A stretch of 48,851 bases of DNA, from positions 1 to 48,851 of the forward strand of contig JAWWOH010000108.1 in NCBI GenBank assembly GCA_033851845.1. Reading direction: 5' to 3'. This document shows, one piece after another, positions 1 to 8,307 of the stretch. The notes beneath the pieces are model-generated. The model did not search any database. It had not been told where the DNA came from and saw nothing but the letters and a program-made list of their open reading frames with translations. The translations under genes and the position numbers were made by a program. The first letter of the stretch is position 1. The number at the start of each line of letters is the position of its first letter. The stretch is from RYN-124 sp033851845 (GTDB lineage: Bacteria; Actinomycetota; Actinomycetes; Mycobacteriales; SCTD01).

Positions 1-740
1 TTGGTGTCACCCACCTCCTTGAGGTGGTCGATCCCAGCCTGCAGGACGCTCTTCGGGATGGCCGTGTGGTACAGCCGGTCGGGCTGCCACGCCTCACCGG
101 TCTCCGGCGCGTACGTCGGCTCGCCGGCCCGGTCGAACGCCGCGGCCGTCACCCGGTGCGCCTGGATGTGGTCGGGGTGGCCGTACCCGCCCTTCTCGTC
201 GTAGGTCACGACGACCTGTGGCTTCACCTCGCGCACGACCGCCACGAGTGCGCGGGTGGCCTCGTCGAGGTCGGCCTGCCAGAACGCGTCGGGCCGGTCG
301 TTCTGGGTGGTGCCCATCATGCCGCTGTCGCGCCAGCGACCGGGGCCCCCGAGGAACCGGTGGTCGGTCACGCCCAGTGCCGCGCAGGACGCCTCCAGCT
401 CGCTGATCCGGTGCGCGCCGAGGGCGCCCTGCTGGTCGCTGGCCAGGTGAGCGAGGTCGCTGACGAGGACCTCGCCCTCCTCACCGAGCGTGCACGTCAC
501 GAGCGTCACGTACACGCCCTCGGCCGCGTACTTGGCCATCGTCGCGCCGGTCCCGATGACCTCGTCGTCGGGATGCGCGTGCACGAGCAGCAGCCGCCGC
601 GCGTAGTCGAGCGGCGTGAACGCCTCCGGAGCCGCCGCGCCCTCGACCGCGGTCTCGGCAGCCGCGAGCACCGCCTCGTCGGCGTTGACCGGCAGCTTCT
701 CGCCGGGGTCCGGCGGCGGGGGCAGCGTCGCGTCACTCAT
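1..740 (-). CDS. mshB: N-acetyl-glucosaminyl-inositol deacetylase MshB (3' end cut by window edge)
   Basis: Zinc-dependent PIG-L family deacetylase that removes the acetyl group from GlcNAc-inositol, the second step of mycothiol synthesis. The visible 246 codons include the zinc-site motif HAHPDDE (residues 54-60, ligands H56 and D59), TCTLGEEGE, and GHPDH with the later metal-binding His. GGPGRWRDSGMMGT matches MshB better than the sister amidase Mca. The ATG lies 18 nt behind yqgE, suggesting cotranscription, but no Shine-Dalgarno is visible. About 48 residues precede the catalytic core, longer than usual for MshB. A later start is possible, although the extension reads open and in frame. 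The C-terminus lies beyond the left edge. Mca remains a less likely alternative. Confidence 0.88.
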   Translation of the reverse strand, partial: MSDATLPPPPDPGEKLPVNADEAVLAAAETAVEGAAAPEAFTPLDYARRLLLVHAHPDDEVIGTGATMAKYAAEGVYVTLVTCTLGEEGEVLVSDLAHLASDQQGALGAHRISELEASCAALGVTDHRFLGGPGRWRDSGMMGTTQNDRPDAFWQADLDEATRALVAVVREVKPQVVVTYDEKGGYGHPDHIQAHRVTAAAFDRAGEPTYAPETGEAWQPDRLYHTAIPKSVLQAGIDHLKEVGDT

Positions 741-758
741 AGGAGAGGACCCTAGGCG

Positions 759-1328
759 TCAGTTGAGGGCGGGGTCGTCCGGGAAGCTGGCGGCGAAGGC
801 CAGCGGGGCGCCCTGCCGGCGCAGCACGTTTCGCCAGAGCGTGTCCGGCCGGTCGGTGAACGCGTCGGACGGCAGCGCGTCGAGGACCCACCACGAGCCC
901 TCCTCGACCTCGGCCTCCAGCTGCCCGACGGTCCAGCCGGCGTACCCGGCGAACAGCCGCACCTCGCTGACCGCTGTCATCACGTCGGCCGGCTCGGCGT
1001 CGAGATCGACGGTGCCGAACGCCGTGCCGGGCGAGCCTTCCAGAACGGAGTACGACGCGACGGGCGGCGCTCCCGGGCGGCCGTGGCCCAGGCAGATCGC
1101 CGCGTTGGGCTGCACGGGCCCGCCACCGAAGACGACCCCCGGCGACGCGGCCAAGGGGTGCCAGGCGTCGAGGATCTCTCCGACCTCGGTCCCGGTCGGC
1201 CGGTTCAGGACCAGCCCGAGCGCACCGTCGTCGTCGTCGGACTGCAGCAGCAGCACGACGGTGCGGGCGAAGTTGGGGTCAAGCAGCTGCGGGGTCGCGA
1301 CGAGGAGACGTCCGGTCCAGTCCGCCAT
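759..1328 (-). CDS. YqgE/AlgH family protein (UPF0301)
   Basis: A 189-aa protein of the YqgE/AlgH family, whose molecular role is not established. Family landmarks are visible: an N-terminal GRLLVATPQL strand, LGLVLNRPTGTEV, and VFGGGPVQPN followed by a Cys-Leu-Gly-His turn. The reading frame is open 16 codons further upstream. I place the start at the ATG at 1328 because GGGGGAG sits just before it and the protein then begins MADWTGRLL, as family members do. It lies downstream of typA on the same strand with 91 nt between, and reads on into mshB. The gap to typA contains a 12-bp inverted repeat, described separately. Confidence 0.85.
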   Translation of the reverse strand: MADWTGRLLVATPQLLDPNFARTVVLLLQSDDDDGALGLVLNRPTGTEVGEILDAWHPLAASPGVVFGGGPVQPNAAICLGHGRPGAPPVASYSVLEGSPGTAFGTVDLDAEPADVMTAVSEVRLFAGYAGWTVGQLEAEVEEGSWWVLDALPSDAFTDRPDTLWRNVLRRQGAPLAFAASFPDDPALN

Positions 1329-1349
1329 CTGCTCCCCCCTCTCCCGCGC

Positions 1350-1406
1350 CGATCTACGTCTTGATGCCCGCGACACGCCGCGAAAACTCGTACGAGACGT
1401 AGATCG
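1350..1406. repeat. 12-bp perfect inverted repeat between typA and yqgE
   Basis: The arms CGATCTACGTCT (1350-1361) and AGACGTAGATCG (1395-1406) are exact reverse complements separated by 33 nt. The spacer holds a smaller palindrome, CTCGTACGAG (1388-1397), overlapping the right arm. It lies 22 nt before the yqgE start and 13 nt past the typA stop. It could be an mRNA stem, a terminator or a protein-binding site. There is no T-tract next to the long stem. Confidence 0.6.
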
Positions 1407-1419
1407 CCGGGCTCGTCGG

Positions 1420-3288
1420 TCAGTTGGAGGGCTTCGGCCGGCGGCTCTTCGCCCGCAGGCTGGCGTCCAGCTCGACCTTGCGGATGCGCACCGTCGCCGG
1501 CGTGACCTCGACGCACTCGTCCTCGCGGCAGAACTCCAGCGCCTGCTCGAGGCTGAGCTGCTTGTGCGGGATGAGCGGCACGAGGACGTCGGACGACGAC
1601 TGCCGCATGTTGGTGAGCTTCTTCTCCTTGGTCGGGTTGACGTCCATGTCGTCCGACCGGGAGTTCTCCCCGACGATCATGCCCTCGTAGACCTCGGTGC
1701 CCGGGGGCACGAACATCGTCCCGCGCTCCTGCAGGTTGGCCAGCGCGAACGACGTCGTCGGGCCGCTGCGGTCGGCGACGAGCGAGCCGGTCGGGCGCGT
1801 GCGGATGTCGCCGTGCCACGGCTCGTACCGCTCGTGCACGTGGTGCAGCAGCCCGGTGCCGCGCGTCTCGGTCAGGAACTCGGTGCGGAACCCGATGAGG
1901 CCGCGGGCCGGGACGATGTACTCCATCCGGATCCAGCCGGTGCCGTGGTCGACCATCTGCTCAAGGCGGCCCTTGCGCAGCGCCATCAGCTGCATCAGGA
2001 CGCCCTGGTACTCAGTCGGCGAGTCGATCGTCAACCGCTCCATCGGCTCGTGCAGCTTGCCGTCGATCGTCTTCGTCACGACCTGCGGCTTGCCTACAGT
2101 GAGCTCGAAGCCCTCGCGGCGCATGACCTCGACGAGGATCGCGAGCTGCAGCTCGCCGCGGCCCTGCACCTCCCACGTGTCCGGTCGCTCGGTCGGCAGG
2201 ACCCGGATCGAGACGTTGCCCACGAGCTCCTTGTCGAGCCGGTCCTTCACCATGCGCGCGGTCAGCTTCTTGCCGCTCTTGCCCGCTGTCGGCGCGGTGT
2301 TGATGCCGATCGTCATCGAGATGTTGGGCTCGTCGATGGTGATGAGCGGCAGCGGCTTCGGGTCGTCCGGGTCGGCGAGGGTCTCGCCGATGGTGATGTC
2401 GGGGATGCCCGCGATGGCGACGATGTCGCCCGGCCCGGCGGAGTCGATCGACACCCGCTCCAGCGCCTCGGTGCCGAGCAGCTCGGTCAGCTTGACCCGC
2501 TCGATGGTGCCGTCGTGCTTGCACCACGCGACCGTCTGGCCCTTCTTGAGCCAGCCGTTGTGGATGCGGCAGAGCGCAAGCCGGCCGAGGTACGGCGACG
2601 CGTCGAGGTTGGTCACGTGCGCCTGCAACGTCGCGTTCTCGTCGTACGACGGCGGCGGGATGGTGTTCTTGATGACCTCGAAGAGCGGGTCGAGGTTGGG
2701 ACTGTCGGGACTGGTGCCGTCGGCCGGCCGGTTCAGCGAGGCCTGCCCGGTCTTGGCCTGGCAGTAGACGATCGGGAAGTCGATCTGGTCCGCCGTCGCG
2801 TCCAGGTCGAGGAACAGCTCATAGGTCTCGTCGACGACCTCGGCGATGCGGGCGTCGGAGCGGTCCACCTTGTTGATGATGAGGATGACCGGCATGTTCT
2901 GCGCGAGCGCCTTGCGCAGCACGAAGCGCGTCTGCGGGAGCGGCCCCTCGGACGCGTCGACGAGCAGTGCAACCCCGTCGACCATCGACAGTCCGCGCTC
3001 GACCTCGCCGCCGATGTCGGCGTGGCCGGGGGTGTCGATGATGTTGATCAGCAGCTGCTGGCCGCTCTTCTCCAGGCGCCGCACCGCGGTGTTCTTCGCG
3101 AGGATCGTGATGCCCTTCTCGCGCTCGAGGTCCATCGAGTCCATGACCCGGTCCTGGACCGCGCCCTCTTCCTGCTGGTGCGCGCTGTAAGCGCCCGACT
3201 GCAGCAGCATGCCGTCGACGAGGGTGGTCTTCCCGTGGTCGACGTGGGCGATGATCGCGACATTGCGGATGTCGTCGCGGGTGGGCAT
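1420..3288 (-). CDS. typA: Translational GTPase TypA/BipA
   Basis: Ribosome-associated GTPase of the elongation factor family, involved in stress adaptation and late ribosome assembly. The 622-aa length is normal. GTPase motifs are complete: AHVDHGKTTL (G1), the Thr-containing ITILAKNTA region (G2), DTPGHAD (G3) and NKVD (G4). They are followed by the EF-G-like domains and the family C-terminal domain (GLIGFRTEFLT region). The frame stays open upstream, but homologues begin at the MPTRDD Met encoded at 3288, and a GAGG lies about 7 nt before it. In M. tuberculosis typA also lies close to mshB, as here. The divergent neighbour at 3427 shares the upstream region. Confidence 0.95.
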   Translation of the reverse strand: MPTRDDIRNVAIIAHVDHGKTTLVDGMLLQSGAYSAHQQEEGAVQDRVMDSMDLEREKGITILAKNTAVRRLEKSGQQLLINIIDTPGHADIGGEVERGLSMVDGVALLVDASEGPLPQTRFVLRKALAQNMPVILIINKVDRSDARIAEVVDETYELFLDLDATADQIDFPIVYCQAKTGQASLNRPADGTSPDSPNLDPLFEVIKNTIPPPSYDENATLQAHVTNLDASPYLGRLALCRIHNGWLKKGQTVAWCKHDGTIERVKLTELLGTEALERVSIDSAGPGDIVAIAGIPDITIGETLADPDDPKPLPLITIDEPNISMTIGINTAPTAGKSGKKLTARMVKDRLDKELVGNVSIRVLPTERPDTWEVQGRGELQLAILVEVMRREGFELTVGKPQVVTKTIDGKLHEPMERLTIDSPTEYQGVLMQLMALRKGRLEQMVDHGTGWIRMEYIVPARGLIGFRTEFLTETRGTGLLHHVHERYEPWHGDIRTRPTGSLVADRSGPTTSFALANLQERGTMFVPPGTEVYEGMIVGENSRSDDMDVNPTKEKKLTNMRQSSSDVLVPLIPHKQLSLEQALEFCREDECVEVTPATVRIRKVELDASLRAKSRRPKPSN

Positions 3289-3352
3289 GGCGCAACCTCG
3301 GTCCTGGCGGGGGGAGTCGCCGAACAAAGTGCGGCGGATGGAGCCTACCTGT

Positions 3353-3374
3353 GGCCAGAATGCCCCGTCTGGCC
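3353..3374. promoter_or_regulatory. 7-bp inverted repeat in the typA/3427 divergent region
   Basis: GGCCAGA (3353-3359) and TCTGGCC (3368-3374) form a perfect inverted repeat with an 8-nt spacer. A TACGTT hexamer follows at 3375-3380 and could be a -10 box for the plus-strand gene at 3427. The position suggests an operator or leader hairpin; no binding protein can be named. Confidence 0.35.
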
Positions 3375-3426
3375 TACGTTGCCCGCGTTCGGGTGTGTCG
3401 TCGCCATTCACCACCGGGGGAACGCT

Positions 3427-3963
3427 GTGCCGTACGAGGCTGTCTTCTTCACCAAGCGGACCGAGGGCCGCTCCGTGCATGACATGTACGACGACGGCAC
3501 CTTCCGGGCGACCGTCGAGCTGCGAACCGGCCCCTACGCCGCCATCGGGTTCACCCCGATGTCGACGAGGTCGGCGAAGGTGTCCGCGCCCGTCTGCCTG
3601 CCGGGCGACCCGAACTGCGACCCCGGCGTCCTTGGCCAGATCCTCAACTACGTGTCCGGGTACCGGCCGGCCGACTGCATCCTCTTCGCACTCGCGCACG
3701 TGCGTCCCGGCCGGCTTCGTGGCTGGGCTGCAGCTGTCGCAGAGGGAGGCACGCGGGACGATGTCCAGGTGGCCATCGCCCACCTGCACGGCATTCGCGG
3801 CGCGAACGTGCTGCTGGAGATCGTCGCGAAGGACCGATCGGCTGCCGGCGAGGTGCTCCTCGACCTGCTCGACCGCGAGGACGTCCGTGACTTCCAGGTG
3901 ATGCACGCGCTCGGTGACGACTCGCGTGGCTTCGGCGAGCTCGACGAGGCCAGTCTGTCGTGA
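3427..3963 (+). CDS. 178-aa protein with possible Lrp/AsnC-type sensor domain, coupled to a cyclase
   Basis: Unrecognised protein of 178 residues. The GTG start has GGGGGA 5 nt before it. The N-terminal half includes a short Cys-containing segment (CLPGDPNCDPG, about residues 58-68). The C-terminal half (about 90-168) alternates strands and helices in a pattern resembling the ligand-binding ferredoxin-like domain of Lrp/AsnC regulators, with FALAHVRPGR, a GANVLLEIVA strand and DVRDFQVMHAL. No helix-turn-helix is present. The stop codon overlaps the GTG of the following cyclase/ATPase gene as GTGA, so the two are translated together. A role as sensor or partner for that cyclase is inference from position only. 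Confidence 0.7.
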   Translation: MPYEAVFFTKRTEGRSVHDMYDDGTFRATVELRTGPYAAIGFTPMSTRSAKVSAPVCLPGDPNCDPGVLGQILNYVSGYRPADCILFALAHVRPGRLRGWAAAVAEGGTRDDVQVAIAHLHGIRGANVLLEIVAKDRSAAGEVLLDLLDREDVRDFQVMHALGDDSRGFGELDEASLS

Positions 3964-6900
3964 TCCTGTCGGCCGCGCAGGTCGAGTGCGTGGCATGCGG
4001 AGCCACCGTCGATCCCGCGCTCGATGCCTGCTCGAGCTGTGGTGCCGCGCTCTTCGCGCCGCAACGTCGTGTGGTGTCGGTGCTGTTCGCCGACCTCACC
4101 GGCTACACCCAGCTGTGCGCGGAGCTGGACCCCGAAGAGGTCCACCTGCTGATCCGACCGTTGATGAACGCCCTGCGGCGCGTCTGCCAGGAGCTCGGCG
4201 GTGTCGTCCCCTCGATCGCGGGGGACGGATTCATGGCCGTGTTCGGTGCCCGCACCTCGGACGAGCAAGACCCCGTTCGTGCCGTCGTCGCCGCCACGCG
4301 GCTCCAGCGAACGGTGAGCGAGCGCCGCGCGGCGTTCGACCGGATCCCAGAGCTGCGGGTCGGGATCAGCGCCGGTGAGGTCCTCGTCGCGCCATCGTGG
4401 GAACCGGGCGGATTCTCTGTGCACGGCGACGTCGTCAACGTCGGGCAGCGGCTGTGCACCGCGGCGCCGGCGGGAGGGGTCCTCGTCTCGCTCGCGGCAG
4501 CACGGCTCGTCCCGGCAATGGCGACGATGTGGTCCGACGCCGAACCGCACCTGCTGCGCAACCGGGCAGAGGCCGTGTCCGCCCGACTGCTCGACTGGGC
4601 CGCGCTTCCGCCCGACCTTCTGATGCGTAGAGCTCCCTCGACAGGCCCGCTCGTCGGTCGCAGCGCAGAGACGACCCGGCTGGATGCGCTCCTGGAGGCA
4701 GCGCAGGGTGATGCAGCGGTAGTCGTGACCGGCGACGCCGGCATCGGCAAGACACGGCTGGTCGACGTCTGGACAGACCAGCACGGAGAGCGACGAGTCT
4801 TGCGGACGGCTTGCCTGTCGTTCGGAGACAGCGACCTGGCACCCCTACGGGGACTCGTGGCCGCGGCACTGGCCGAATTGGACGCCGACGCCGCCGTCCG
4901 GACCCTTCCGTCATTGACGCAGCGCCAAGCCCGCCGGCTCCTCGCCGGCGCGCAGCGCGCTGACGGCGACGGTGACGACGACGACGCCCTGGTCTCCGCC
5001 GCCGTCGCCCTCCTCGTCGAGCTGTCCCGGCGCAAGCCCACGATCGTCGTGGTCGACGACGCGCAGTGGGCCGGCCCACCGACGCTCACCGCGATCGCGC
5101 GACTGAGCGACCAGACGGGTCCCGGCCTGTGCCTGCTCGTCACGTCTCGCACGCCGGTGAACCAGCTCTCTGGCCTTCCTCGGCTGGAGCTGGGCGCGCT
5201 GGCAGACGCGGCGGCGACCGAGCTCGTTGAGCGCTATCTGCCCGGTGCCACCCCTGAGGTGCTCGCCTTCGTCCTCGACAGGGCGGGCGGGAACCCGCTC
5301 TACGTCGAGCACTGCGCCACGTTGCTCGTGGAGGACGGCAGCGTCGTACCGTCCGAGGACGGTTACCGCGCCGCACCGGGCGGCCTCAGGTCGAGCAGCA
5401 TCCCGACGTCGATGCGGCTTTTCGTCGGCGCCCGGCTGGACCTGCTCGAGCGTGCCGAGCGGAGCGCGCTGGAAGCGGCCACGGTGCTGGGAGACGTCGT
5501 CGAGCTCGACGCACTGGCCGAGCTCGTCCCCGACGCTCGTGCGGCGGTGGACCGGCTGGTCGCCCGCGGTCACCTCCGCTGGAGCAGCGACGTCACCGAG
5601 GTCGGGGGGACGCTGGAGTTCTCCCACGCCCTGGTGCGCGACGTGGCGTACGCCGCGCAGACCCGAGGTGCACGGCAGACGACGCACCGCGCGGCCGCGA
5701 GCTGGTACGGCCGACGCGACGATCTGCGCGCCGTCGAGCTGAGGGCCAGCCATCTGGAGGCCGCGCTCGCCCTGGCGCCCAACACCGGCGACGACTGCGA
5801 CCTGGTGCGCGAAGCGTTTGCCGCACTGGTGCGACAGGCCGAAGTGGGGATGACCGAACGCCTGCGCAGCACGCGAGCCGCCCTCGCAAGGGCCGGCGAG
5901 CTGCTCGCCCGCCACGAGCCGTGTGGCCTCGACCCGTTCCGGTACTGGCTGGCGATGTCGCGCGTCGCAAGCATCACAGGCGACGCCGAGGCAGGGCTGA
6001 GGGCCGCTGATCACGCGAGCAGCCTTGCCGCAGCGGATGACCCGGCCGGGCGGGCGGAGGCGGCGCTGGCTCGTGGAGATGCGCTGTGGGCCATGACGGA
6101 CACAGCGGCAGGAGCAAGCGCGTACGGCGCAGCGCGGCGGCTCTTCGGGTCGGCCGGCGACGCCGTTGGAGCGGCCCGTGCCGCCCTGGGCCAAGCGCAC
6201 TGCGCGGAGGTCGCGAACGGGCTTCGACAGGCGATCGTCGCTCTGCGGAACGCGCACGACGTCGCGTTGAGGTCGGACTCACGTCCAGTCGCGCTGCTTG
6301 CCGCGGAAGAGCTGGCGCTGCTCAGCTACATCGACGGCCCTGCTTCAGTGGAGCCGGTCCTGCAGACCGTCGAAGCGATGCGCGACGGCGAGGACGAGCT
6401 CGCGCTGACGCGGATGTCACTGGCCCGAGCCGCGGTCCACGTGCACGCTCTCGACTCACGTGCCGCCGTGGATGCGGCCACGGATGCGGTACGACGGGCC
6501 CAGGACCTCCAGGACGGTCGGGCGCTGTTCAACTCCGTGCTGCTGCTGCTCGAGGCGCAGCTGCTCGACGGGCAGCTCGACGCAGCGGAGGAGACGCTCA
6601 CCGATTGCCTGGCGACGGCAGCAACGCGACCGACCCGCCGGATGCACGTCAGCACCACCCTCATCTCGGCACTGCTGCACAGCCGTCGGGGCCGGCACGA
6701 TGCCGCAATCGCCGCGCTCGTCGATGTCACCGACGACGTCGAAGCGCTCGGGCTGGCCTTCGAACGCGACCACACCGCGTTCCGCACCTACGTCTCCGTG
6801 GAGGCGGGCCACTTCGACGACGCGATCACCCACGGCCTGCGCACGGTGGCACTCGACTGGTTGCTCGACCAGCCGTTCCTCGCACTACGGCCCCGACTGG

Positions 6901-7331
6901 CCGTCCTTGCGGCCTGCGTTGCCACTGGCCGTTCCCCTGAGGACGAGACGACCTCGCTGCGCGAGGACGCCGCTCGGATGGGGGGCGCAGTGATCGACGG
7001 GCTCGCTGCCCGGTGGCTGGCCCAGGACGCGTTGCTCGCCGGCCGCGAGCCCGGACCAGTCGAGACGCCCGCTGACATCGCCGAAGCTCGCGCCCTCGAC
7101 CTCGAGAACGCCGCGCTTCGGTCGCGCGACGCGAACGGGTTCGCCGCGGCGGCCGAGGTCTGGGCCGAGCTCGGCGACACGGTGTGGCTCGCCCGAGCGC
7201 TCCTCTGGCACGGCGCCATCGCTCCCAGCAACGACTCCACAGCCCGGGGCATCGACGTACTCGCCCGGCTCGGCAGTCCCCACCACCTCGCCGACGCGTT
7301 CACCGCCCAGGTCAGCGGCATCTGGCGCTGA
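3960..7331 (+). CDS. Class III adenylate/guanylate cyclase with AAA+ ATPase and helical-repeat tail
   Basis: Large signalling protein of 1123 residues. A zinc ribbon (C10, C13, C24, C27) precedes a class III cyclase domain (about 37-190). The metal-binding Asp positions are present in FADLTGY (43-49) and GDGF (88-91), and the transition-state Asn/Arg pair in VVNVGQRL (N160, R164), so the domain looks catalytically intact. A STAND/AAA-type NTPase follows, with Walker A GDAGIGKT (258-265) and Walker B VVVDDAQW (363-370), and then about 600 residues of Ala-rich helical repeats typical of TPR-like scaffolds. There is no C-terminal LuxR domain. It begins in a GTGA overlap with the preceding gene. 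Nucleotide product (cAMP or cGMP) and input signal are unknown. Confidence 0.9.
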   Translation: MILSAAQVECVACGATVDPALDACSSCGAALFAPQRRVVSVLFADLTGYTQLCAELDPEEVHLLIRPLMNALRRVCQELGGVVPSIAGDGFMAVFGARTSDEQDPVRAVVAATRLQRTVSERRAAFDRIPELRVGISAGEVLVAPSWEPGGFSVHGDVVNVGQRLCTAAPAGGVLVSLAAARLVPAMATMWSDAEPHLLRNRAEAVSARLLDWAALPPDLLMRRAPSTGPLVGRSAETTRLDALLEAAQGDAAVVVTGDAGIGKTRLVDVWTDQHGERRVLRTACLSFGDSDLAPLRGLVAAALAELDADAAVRTLPSLTQRQARRLLAGAQRADGDGDDDDALVSAAVALLVELSRRKPTIVVVDDAQWAGPPTLTAIARLSDQTGPGLCLLVTSRTPVNQLSGLPRLELGALADAAATELVERYLPGATPEVLAFVLDRAGGNPLYVEHCATLLVEDGSVVPSEDGYRAAPGGLRSSSIPTSMRLFVGARLDLLERAERSALEAATVLGDVVELDALAELVPDARAAVDRLVARGHLRWSSDVTEVGGTLEFSHALVRDVAYAAQTRGARQTTHRAAASWYGRRDDLRAVELRASHLEAALALAPNTGDDCDLVREAFAALVRQAEVGMTERLRSTRAALARAGELLARHEPCGLDPFRYWLAMSRVASITGDAEAGLRAADHASSLAAADDPAGRAEAALARGDALWAMTDTAAGASAYGAARRLFGSAGDAVGAARAALGQAHCAEVANGLRQAIVALRNAHDVALRSDSRPVALLAAEELALLSYIDGPASVEPVLQTVEAMRDGEDELALTRMSLARAAVHVHALDSRAAVDAATDAVRRAQDLQDGRALFNSVLLLLEAQLLDGQLDAAEETLTDCLATAATRPTRRMHVSTTLISALLHSRRGRHDAAIAALVDVTDDVEALGLAFERDHTAFRTYVSVEAGHFDDAITHGLRTVALDWLLDQPFLALRPRLAVLAACVATGRSPEDETTSLREDAARMGGAVIDGLAARWLAQDALLAGREPGPVETPADIAEARALDLENAALRSRDANGFAAAAEVWAELGDTVWLARALLWHGAIAPSNDSTARGIDVLARLGSPHHLADAFTAQVSGIWR

Positions 7332-7399
7332 GGCCGGCGACGTGGGATCGCTCACAGAGCGTTCCGATCGACGCCTACGGCGAGCAGAATCAGACCTGT

Positions 7400-7450
7400 C
7401 GTGCAGGGCCCTTCTCTGGGGGATGACCTCGGGGTTTAGGTTTCTGCACG
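7400..7450. promoter_or_regulatory. Leader inverted repeat and putative -10 box upstream of sdhCAB
   Basis: CGTGCAG (7400-7406) and CTGCACG (7444-7450) form a 7-bp inverted repeat enclosing 37 nt. A TAGGTT hexamer (7437-7442) could act as -10 box, giving a leader of about 27 nt before the sdhC ATG. The site may be an operator or a leader structure for the operon. Confidence 0.35.
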
Positions 7451-7475
7451 CCCCCGACGAACGGACTCGCCCCGC

Positions 7476-8288
7476 ATGACGACGACCGCGCCCGCCCCGG
7501 CCGGCACCGGCGCTCCAGGCCGCGCCCGCATCGCCGCCCGGCACCTGCGCACCGACGCCTGGTGGCTGCCCCCACTGACGACCTTCCTCGGACTCACAGC
7601 ATGGGTGGCATACGCGACGGTCCGCGTCTTCATGCAGAAGTGGTACTGGGTCGACGCCCACCACTACCTCACGCCGTTCTACTCACCCTGCATTTCTCGC
7701 GGCTGCGTGCCAGAGGCGTCGGAGTTCGGACGCATCCTTCCTGATCAGTGGTTCATCCCGTTCGCCGCCGCCACCCTGCCGTTCCTGCTGCTCTTCCGGC
7801 TCACCTGCTACTACTACCGCAAGGCCTACTACCGTGCGTTCTGGCTCTCCCCGCCCGCATGCGCCGTCGCCGAGCCGCACAAGACGTACAGCGGCGAGAC
7901 GCGCTTCCCGCTGCTGGGCCAGAACCTTCATCGCTACTTCTTCTACGCGGCGGTCGCGATCTCCGTGATCAACACCTGGGACGCGATCAGGGCGTTCCAC
8001 AGCCCGGACGGCTTCGGCTTCGGTCTCGGGAACGTCATCCTCGTCGGCAACGTCGTCATGCTCTGGCTCTACACCGCCTCGTGCCACTCCTGCCGCAACA
8101 TCTTCGGCGGGCGACTGAACCACTTCTCCAAGCACCCGATCCGCTACCGGATCTGGAGCCAGGTCTCGGTGCTGAACGGGCGGCACATGCTGCTCGCCTG
8201 GGTGACTCTCGGCACGTTGGCCCTCACCGACTTCTACGTGATGGCCATATCAGCGGGCTGGTTCGACGACCTGCGCTTCATCAACTGA
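7476..8288 (+). CDS. sdhC: Succinate dehydrogenase membrane anchor subunit
   Basis: Single large membrane subunit (270 aa) that holds the succinate dehydrogenase catalytic dimer at the membrane and passes electrons to quinone. Five hydrophobic segments are visible, at about residues 33-51, 91-110, 151-168, 184-202 and 236-257. His residues at segment ends (H152, H204, H237) are candidate haem ligands. The length and fused architecture resemble the mycobacterial Sdh1 type (Rv0249c group as I recall it) rather than a separate SdhC plus SdhD, and no sdhD is present. It is the first gene of sdhCAB, 19 nt before sdhA. No clear Shine-Dalgarno precedes the ATG. Confidence 0.87.
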   Translation: MTTTAPAPAGTGAPGRARIAARHLRTDAWWLPPLTTFLGLTAWVAYATVRVFMQKWYWVDAHHYLTPFYSPCISRGCVPEASEFGRILPDQWFIPFAAATLPFLLLFRLTCYYYRKAYYRAFWLSPPACAVAEPHKTYSGETRFPLLGQNLHRYFFYAAVAISVINTWDAIRAFHSPDGFGFGLGNVILVGNVVMLWLYTASCHSCRNIFGGRLNHFSKHPIRYRIWSQVSVLNGRHMLLAWVTLGTLALTDFYVMAISAGWFDDLRFIN

Positions 8289-8307
8289 CGGCGAGGAACA
8301 GACCGCA

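Noticed and set aside
616..3426. A very long plus-strand open frame antisense to yqgE and typA
   Set aside because: It mirrors the third-position GC of the minus-strand genes and shows no domain. Only its last 178 codons, after the GTG at 3427, look like a real gene.
3289..3996. Upstream extension of typA to 3996
   Set aside because: The extra residues overlap the divergent 178-aa gene and have no homology to TypA, which starts at 3288.
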